A stretch of DNA of 64,000 nucleotides, taken from Lachnospiraceae bacterium AC2012. GTDB lineage: Bacteria; Bacillota; Clostridia; Lachnospirales; Lachnospiraceae. The position numbers and the translations under genes are program-made. The DNA is taken from the NCBI GenBank assembly GCA_000702525.1, contig JNIN01000001.1, positions 1,240,001-1,304,000 of the forward strand. The letters are read 5' to 3'. The notes under the pieces are model-generated. The model did not search any database, was not told the origin of the DNA, and was given only the letters and a program-made list of their open reading frames with translations. This document shows positions 60,276 through 64,000 of this stretch, in pieces (within the stretch, counting starts at the first letter, position 1; every line of letters begins with the position of its first letter).

Positions 60276-60412
60276 ATTTCATTTCTGGCTTGATTACCAA
60301 TTCATCATGGAGCGAGGGGAGCTGTCAAGGGCTAAGCCGCTTGCGGTGCGAAGCACCCTTGACAGCCCCCTCGCCCATGATATTCTCTAAATCAAGCAGA
60401 AATAAATTCAAA
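60276..60412. repeat. Large imperfect palindrome (about 135 bp)
   Basis: The outer arms pair ATTTCTGGCTTGATT with AATCAAGCAGAAAT. The inner arms pair CATGG, GCGAGGGG and CTGTCAAGGG with their complements, leaving a short loop around 60333-60350. Two copies of GTGCGATAGC sit just before it (60244 and 60261). The arms are far longer than a terminator needs, so this looks like a hairpin repeat element. No coding frame is seen in 59724-60450. Confidence 0.75.
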
Positions 60413-60450
60413 ATGCCATGAAACAAAATATAAAAACAAATATAAGCACA

Positions 60451-60483
60451 AAAAGAAAAAGACCTGTCCACGCTGGACAAGTC
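60451..60483 (-). terminator. Terminator of a short transcription unit
   Basis: GACTTGTCCA pairs with TGGACAGGTC (one G-U) around the loop GCG, followed by TTTTTCTTTTT on the minus strand. Confidence 0.85.
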
Positions 60484-60540
60484 CTTCACTTGTATCAAGT
60501 ATCTTTAAAAGAGGGGTTGTGTTAGCCATTGCTAACTTAT
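60451..60540 (-). ncRNA. Candidate metal-regulated small RNA
   Basis: A promoter (60547-60575) and a strong terminator (60451-60483) enclose about 80-90 bases without a reading frame. The predicted start is near 60540. A small internal hairpin (ACTTG-ATA-CAAGT) precedes the terminator. Two GTTAG-N6-CTAAC operators overlap the promoter and start site, so a DtxR-type repressor would control it, in the manner of iron-regulated small RNAs. It may instead be a leftover promoter and terminator of a deleted gene. Confidence 0.45.
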
Positions 60541-60575
60541 GATTATATGTTAGCAAACACTAACAACACTGTCAA
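60521..60575 (-). promoter_or_regulatory. Promoter overlapped by two GTTAG-N6-CTAAC operators
   Basis: TTGACA (60570-60575) and TAACAT (60547-60552) are 17 bp apart on the minus strand. Operator A is TGTTAG-CAAACA-CTAACA (60548-60565) and operator B is GTTAG-CCATTG-CTAAC (60521-60536), both perfect. A TATAAT also occurs at 60542-60547. Confidence 0.75.
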
Positions 60576-60648
60576 CCTCTTTTTTTATTCTTTTTTCGCT
60601 TCTTCCACAGAACGTACTTTTCTTCTAAGGCTCACCCTATCACTCGCC

Positions 60649-61029
60649 CTATTCTTCCCCCTTTGTGCAAGCTTCAAAATGTTCCTTCAATGCGCGGAAT
60701 GTTGTTGCACTGATATAGTGTTCCACACGACAAGCGTCCTCGATTGCCACTTCTTCTGGTACCCCAATATGCTCAAAAATCTTAGTAAGTACCGTATGTC
60801 TGTCATACATCTCATCTGCGATTTCTCTACCAGTTTCTGTCAGTGTAATATGATTCTTCTCATCAACTTCAACGTAATTATTTTCCTTTAACTGTTTCAA
60901 ATAAACGGATACGGTTGCCCTCGCATATCCGAAATAACTGCAAATATCAGCTGCACGAACATACTCTTTCTCCTGCGATAAAATCAGAATTGCTTCCAAA
61001 TAGTCCTGTGCGGATTCCTGAATCTTCAT
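60649..61029 (-). CDS. DtxR/MntR-family metal-dependent regulator
   Basis: A 126-residue protein with the DtxR N-terminal winged HTH (AADICSYFGYARATVSVYLK, QLKENNYVEVDEKNHITLTE) and the dimerisation/metal domain (EMYDRHTVLTKIFEHIGVPE, IEDACRVEHYIS); no SH3-like C-terminal domain. By alignment with DtxR, ligands would be Asp9, His78, Cys100, Glu103 and His104. The cysteine is as in iron-type DtxR, the aspartate as in MntR, so iron versus manganese specificity is open. AGGAGG lies just before the ATG. GTTAG-N6-CTAAC sites at 47.3 and 60.5 kb are likely targets, and half-sites occur near its own promoter (about 61058). Confidence 0.92.
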   Translation of the reverse strand: MKIQESAQDYLEAILILSQEKEYVRAADICSYFGYARATVSVYLKQLKENNYVEVDEKNHITLTETGREIADEMYDRHTVLTKIFEHIGVPEEVAIEDACRVEHYISATTFRALKEHFEACTKGEE

Positions 61030-61099
61030 ATATTTGTGCCTCCTATTCGTTCCATACTAATGTTAGTTTATTATATCATTTCTATATATTTTCGGCTAC

Positions 61100-61135
61100 A
61101 GAAAAAGACCCCCGAACCATATGGTCCGGGGGCCT
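61100..61135 (-). terminator. Terminator after pyruvate kinase
   Basis: CCCCCGGACCAT and ATGGTTCGGGGG pair (one G-U) and TCTTTTTCT follows on the minus strand. Confidence 0.85.
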
Positions 61136-61186
61136 TCAAATAATCAAATCTTACAAATATAAAATCTGTAATTTAACCGATCTAAA

Positions 61187-62620
61187 TTATTCTACTACAG
61201 TAGCCTTGATCAGGTTTGTCATACCAGAAACACCTACAGGTACACCAGCTGTGATTACAACTGTGTCTCCCTTAGCTACGAGGCTTTCTTCTTCTGCTCG
61301 TTCTACAACGTGATCGATAAGATCCTGTGCTTCATGCTGTTCGTCGATGAGGATTGGAATAACACCCCATTCGATTGCCATCTGACGGTAAACCTTTCTA
61401 GACATAGAACCAGCAATGATTGGTGCTGTTGGACGATACTTAGCTACATAATGAGCTGTACGGCCAGACTTTGTTACTGTACAGATTGCAGATGCATTGA
61501 GGTCATCAGCCATTGTACAAGCACTATGAGAAACAGCGTCTGTGATTGTTGGGTTTTCTTCAACATCTCTCTGACGAAGTCTGTTTGCATAGTTGATATC
61601 CTGCTCTGTTCTAGCAGCGATTGTAGCCATAGTCTTAACAGCTTCTACTGGGTAGTCACCGTTAGCTGTTTCACCAGAAAGCATGATTGCTGAAGTACCA
61701 TCATAGATAGCGTTTGCAACGTCAGTTGCTTCAGCACGTGTAGGTCTTGGGTTGTTCATCATAGAATCAAGCATCTGTGTAGCTGTGATTACATACTTAC
61801 CAGCCTGGTATACTTTCTTGATGATCATCTTCTGGATTACTGGAACTTCTTCCATAGGAATTTCAACACCCATGTCACCACGAGCTACCATGATACCATC
61901 AGCAGCTTCGATGATTTCGTCGATGTTGTCGATACCCTGCATAGATTCGATCTTAGCGATGATCTGGATTCTTTCTCCACCATTTGCATCAAGGATAGCA
62001 CGTACGTCCTTGATATCCTGAGCTGTTCTTGTGAAAGAAGCAGCGATGAAGTCCATATCGTTTTCGCAAGCGAAGATTAAATCGCTCTTATCCTTAGGGC
62101 TGATGAATTCCATTGTAAGGTCAACGTTTGGTACGTTAACACCCTTCTTATTAGATACCTTACCACCGTTTAATACTTCACAAACGATGTTCTTGCCGTT
62201 AACTTCCTTTACAAGAAGTTCTACAAGACCATCATCGATTAAGATGTGTGATCCAGCCTGAACGTCATTTGTAAGTTCTTCATAAGAGATAGCAACCTTT
62301 GTCTGGTCACCAACAACGCTCTGGTCTGTTGTAAGAGTGAATTCCTGTCCCTTTTCAAGGAAGTACTTTCTGTCTTCTTCGAAGTCTCTAAGACGAATTT
62401 CAGGTCCCTTAGTATCAAGTAAAGCAGCAACTGGAAGCTTTAATTCTCTTCTTAACTTCTTGAAAGTTTCAAGCTTTCTGAACTGCTCTTCATGATCACC
62501 ATGAGAGAAGTTAAATCTACCTACGTTCATTCCAGCTAACATAAGCTGTCTCATTACGTCTTCACCCTCAGATGATGGTCCAAGAGTACAGATAATTTTG
62601 GTCTTTCTTCTATAATCCAT
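61187..62620 (-). CDS. pyk: Pyruvate kinase
   Basis: A 477-residue enzyme. KTKIICTLGPSSEGEDVMRQ, NVGRFNFSHGDHEEQ, LLDTKGPEIRLRDF, the catalytic IAKIESMQGIDNIDEIIEAA and MVARGDMGVEIPMEEVPVIQ and the TQMLDSMMNNPRPTRAEATD block identify it. It makes pyruvate and ATP from phosphoenolpyruvate. The length is the standard form without the extra C-terminal PEP-utiliser domain found in some Bacillota. Rex-like boxes in the upstream region suggest redox control. The ribosome site GAGG precedes the ATG. Confidence 0.98.
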   Translation of the reverse strand: MDYRRKTKIICTLGPSSEGEDVMRQLMLAGMNVGRFNFSHGDHEEQFRKLETFKKLRRELKLPVAALLDTKGPEIRLRDFEEDRKYFLEKGQEFTLTTDQSVVGDQTKVAISYEELTNDVQAGSHILIDDGLVELLVKEVNGKNIVCEVLNGGKVSNKKGVNVPNVDLTMEFISPKDKSDLIFACENDMDFIAASFTRTAQDIKDVRAILDANGGERIQIIAKIESMQGIDNIDEIIEAADGIMVARGDMGVEIPMEEVPVIQKMIIKKVYQAGKYVITATQMLDSMMNNPRPTRAEATDVANAIYDGTSAIMLSGETANGDYPVEAVKTMATIAARTEQDINYANRLRQRDVEENPTITDAVSHSACTMADDLNASAICTVTKSGRTAHYVAKYRPTAPIIAGSMSRKVYRQMAIEWGVIPILIDEQHEAQDLIDHVVERAEEESLVAKGDTVVITAGVPVGVSGMTNLIKATVVE

Positions 62621-62860
62621 TCTTTTCCTCTTTCTAACTATTCCTAGTTTTATAGCTATAAAACACCGGAATTTATAGCCTCACACACACATTTACACTC
62701 CCCAAATTTGAATTTGTGAAACATAAACAAAATAGGCTATTGTTAATTGTACAAATTTTTTCTCAACACTAACCTATTTTAAACGAATGTTACAAGTTGT
62801 CAATACGAGATGAGCAATTTGTACGTTAACTTCACAATATTCAAATTTTTCGTCATTTAT

Positions 62861-62919
62861 TTGTGAAATTTTTCACTAACACATTCCGGCGTTCTGTGTA
62901 CAGCGAAATATTTCACAAT
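62861..62919. promoter_or_regulatory. Two Rex-like operator boxes between arcC and pyk
   Basis: Box one (62861-62878) is TTGTGAAA-TT-TTTCACTA; box two (62902-62919) is AGCGAAAT-ATTTCACAAT. Both fit the redox-sensor Rex consensus TTGTGAAATATTTCACAA with one to three changes; centres are 41 bp apart. They lie about 240-300 bp upstream of the pyk start, downstream of arcC. Confidence 0.6.
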
Positions 62920-62987
62920 GCAGTTTTATTTCTGTCCATAACTCCAGTATGCTTTAGAAAGATTCTCACCCCCTATTTCTTATAAAT

Positions 62988-63920
62988 TTATTTACCAATC
63001 ATTGTTCCATTCTCGCCACCAATGGTTGGCTTTGATGGATCAAGCTTCGTAATCAATGTCTTTCGAATCGCACTATCTCCAACGAATTCAATCGCTGCGC
63101 GAATCTTTGGTGCCATCGTTCCCTCTTCAAACTGTCCTTCTTCCAGATATTTCTTCGCATCAGCGATGGAAATGAAATCGAGCGCTTCTTCGTCTGCCTT
63201 GCCATAATTCAGGCAAACCTTATCCACTCCTGTAAGAATAACCAGCATATCCGCATCGATAGATTCTGCCAGGAAACCTGCTGCTGTATCTTTCTCCACA
63301 ACGGCAGATGCACCCTTTAATTTACGATCCTGTACCAATACCGGAATACCGCCGCCACCGCATGCGATAACTACCTGGTCTGCATCTAAGAGTGCTTCAA
63401 TCGCATCCTTCTCTACGATTTCCAGTGGCTTCGGTGTTGCTACCACTCTTCGATATCCGCCTTCTACTTCGATGACATGATTTCCCTTCTGCTCTTCTGC
63501 ATCGGCTTCCTCTCTTGTCATCACTCTTCCAATGACCTTGGATGGTTTATAGAAAGCTTCATCATAAGGATCTACCGAAACCTGTGTCAGAACGGTAGAT
63601 ACTGTTTTATAAATTCCTCTTCCGAGTAACTCTGAACGGATGGCATTCTGCAGATCGTAGCCAATATACCCCTGGCTCATTGCAGAGCACACACTCATTG
63701 GTGTAGCCGTGTAATCCGGGTGATTCTTAGCGAATTCACTCATTGCTGTGTGAATCATTCCTACCTGTGGTCCGTTACTGTGGGTGATTACTACGCTGTA
63801 GTCCTGCTGAATAAATGCAGCAACTGCCTCTGCTGTCTTCACTGTTGCCTCATGCTGCTCCGGAAGTGTTGTTCCCAGTGCGTCATGTCCCAGCGCAATT
63901 ACGATTCTCTTTTTTTTCAT
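62988..63920 (-). CDS. arcC: Carbamate kinase
   Basis: A 310-residue enzyme, the usual family length. KKRIVIALGHDALGTTLPEQ at the N-terminus, VITHSNGPQVGMIHTAMSEF, CSAMSQGYIGYDLQNAIRSE, VIACGGGGIPVL and AIEFVGDSAIRKTLITKLD are carbamate-kinase blocks. It makes ATP from carbamoyl phosphate in arginine, agmatine or purine breakdown. The N-terminal GHDALG replaces the more common GGNALG. GGAGG eight bases before the ATG at 63920 fixes the start. No other arginine deiminase gene is in view. Confidence 0.97.
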   Translation of the reverse strand: MKKKRIVIALGHDALGTTLPEQHEATVKTAEAVAAFIQQDYSVVITHSNGPQVGMIHTAMSEFAKNHPDYTATPMSVCSAMSQGYIGYDLQNAIRSELLGRGIYKTVSTVLTQVSVDPYDEAFYKPSKVIGRVMTREEADAEEQKGNHVIEVEGGYRRVVATPKPLEIVEKDAIEALLDADQVVIACGGGGIPVLVQDRKLKGASAVVEKDTAAGFLAESIDADMLVILTGVDKVCLNYGKADEEALDFISIADAKKYLEEGQFEEGTMAPKIRAAIEFVGDSAIRKTLITKLDPSKPTIGGENGTMIGK

Positions 63921-64000
63921 GTCTGCGGCCTCCGTAAAACTCAAAATTCTGCCTACATTTTAACATATTTTCTGATTTTTTTACACAGAGAGATATTAAA

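Noticed and set aside
62640-62760. Possible riboswitch in the pyk leader (TTATAGCTATAA and AT-rich stems)
   Set aside because: Only short AT-rich palindromes are visible, with no conserved aptamer core.

Overview
The window reads as chromosomal DNA of an anaerobic, gut-type Bacillota, most likely Lachnospiraceae (Clostridia). Support comes from the gene repertoire: high-molecular-weight rubredoxin, DUF3793 next to flavodoxin, a secreted CAP protein with DUF5648 repeats, DUF4190 and VanZ proteins, LuxS/MTA nucleosidase, carbamate kinase, and a c-di-GMP-I riboswitch of the clostridial sequence type. Shine-Dalgarno sites are strong and almost every gene lies on the minus strand. The species cannot be named from sequence alone.

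Positions 1-10.5 kb hold surface-glycan genes: a partial Wzx-like flippase, a DUF2142-like membrane protein, a GT2 transferase, a three-gene GtrA/GT-C/GtrB module bracketed by 32-bp direct repeats, a split membrane-protein pair and an LTA-synthase-like sulfatase-fold enzyme. Positions 10.6-13.9 kb hold a high-molecular-weight rubredoxin (plus strand), an MqsR-like toxin with a Panacea (DUF4065) antitoxin, a membrane-anchored HEPN-like protein and a truncated AAA ATPase pseudogene. Positions 13.9-40.4 kb are a large, very AT-rich, mosaic polysaccharide locus, read from 39.2 kb downwards. In order it has a Wzz-like co-polymerase, a PglF/CapD-type 4,6-dehydratase, a NeuD-like acyltransferase, a PglC/WcaJ-type phosphoglycosyl transferase, SDR enzymes, acetyltransferases, GT2, GT4 and WbsX transferases, Wzy, Wzx, acyltransferase-3, GtrII and a second split pair whose distal half is fused to a histidine phosphatase. 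It is littered with decayed IS110, IS3 and IS30 elements and several gene remnants, consistent with repeated antigenic remodelling.

Positions 40.4-46.1 kb form a conflict-type island. It has an AEP-primase/helicase (TOTE-like) with an internal deletion and an XRE regulator, both between 70-bp promoter-carrying direct repeats. A PNPOx-like protein and a winged-helix AAA ATPase preceded by 10-bp phased iterons follow. Upstream of these are a cluster of perfect hairpins and an apparently orphan c-di-GMP riboswitch with its own promoter and terminator.

Positions 46.1-64 kb are mostly housekeeping and visibly more GC-rich: flavodoxin, DUF3793, Lgt, VanZ, LacX-type mutarotase, AGCS symporter, an NlpC/P60-like secreted protein, MTA/SAH nucleosidase, LuxS, an HPr-like protein, an amylosucrase-like GH13 enzyme, GT2, a DtxR-family regulator, pyruvate kinase and carbamate kinase. 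Intergenic DNA here is rich in signals: two distant arrays of the same 52-bp hairpin unit, a 13-bp minisatellite, paired TTACGGTAA elements, Rex-like boxes, and GTTAG-N6-CTAAC operators, one set of which overlaps the promoter of a possible metal-regulated small RNA.
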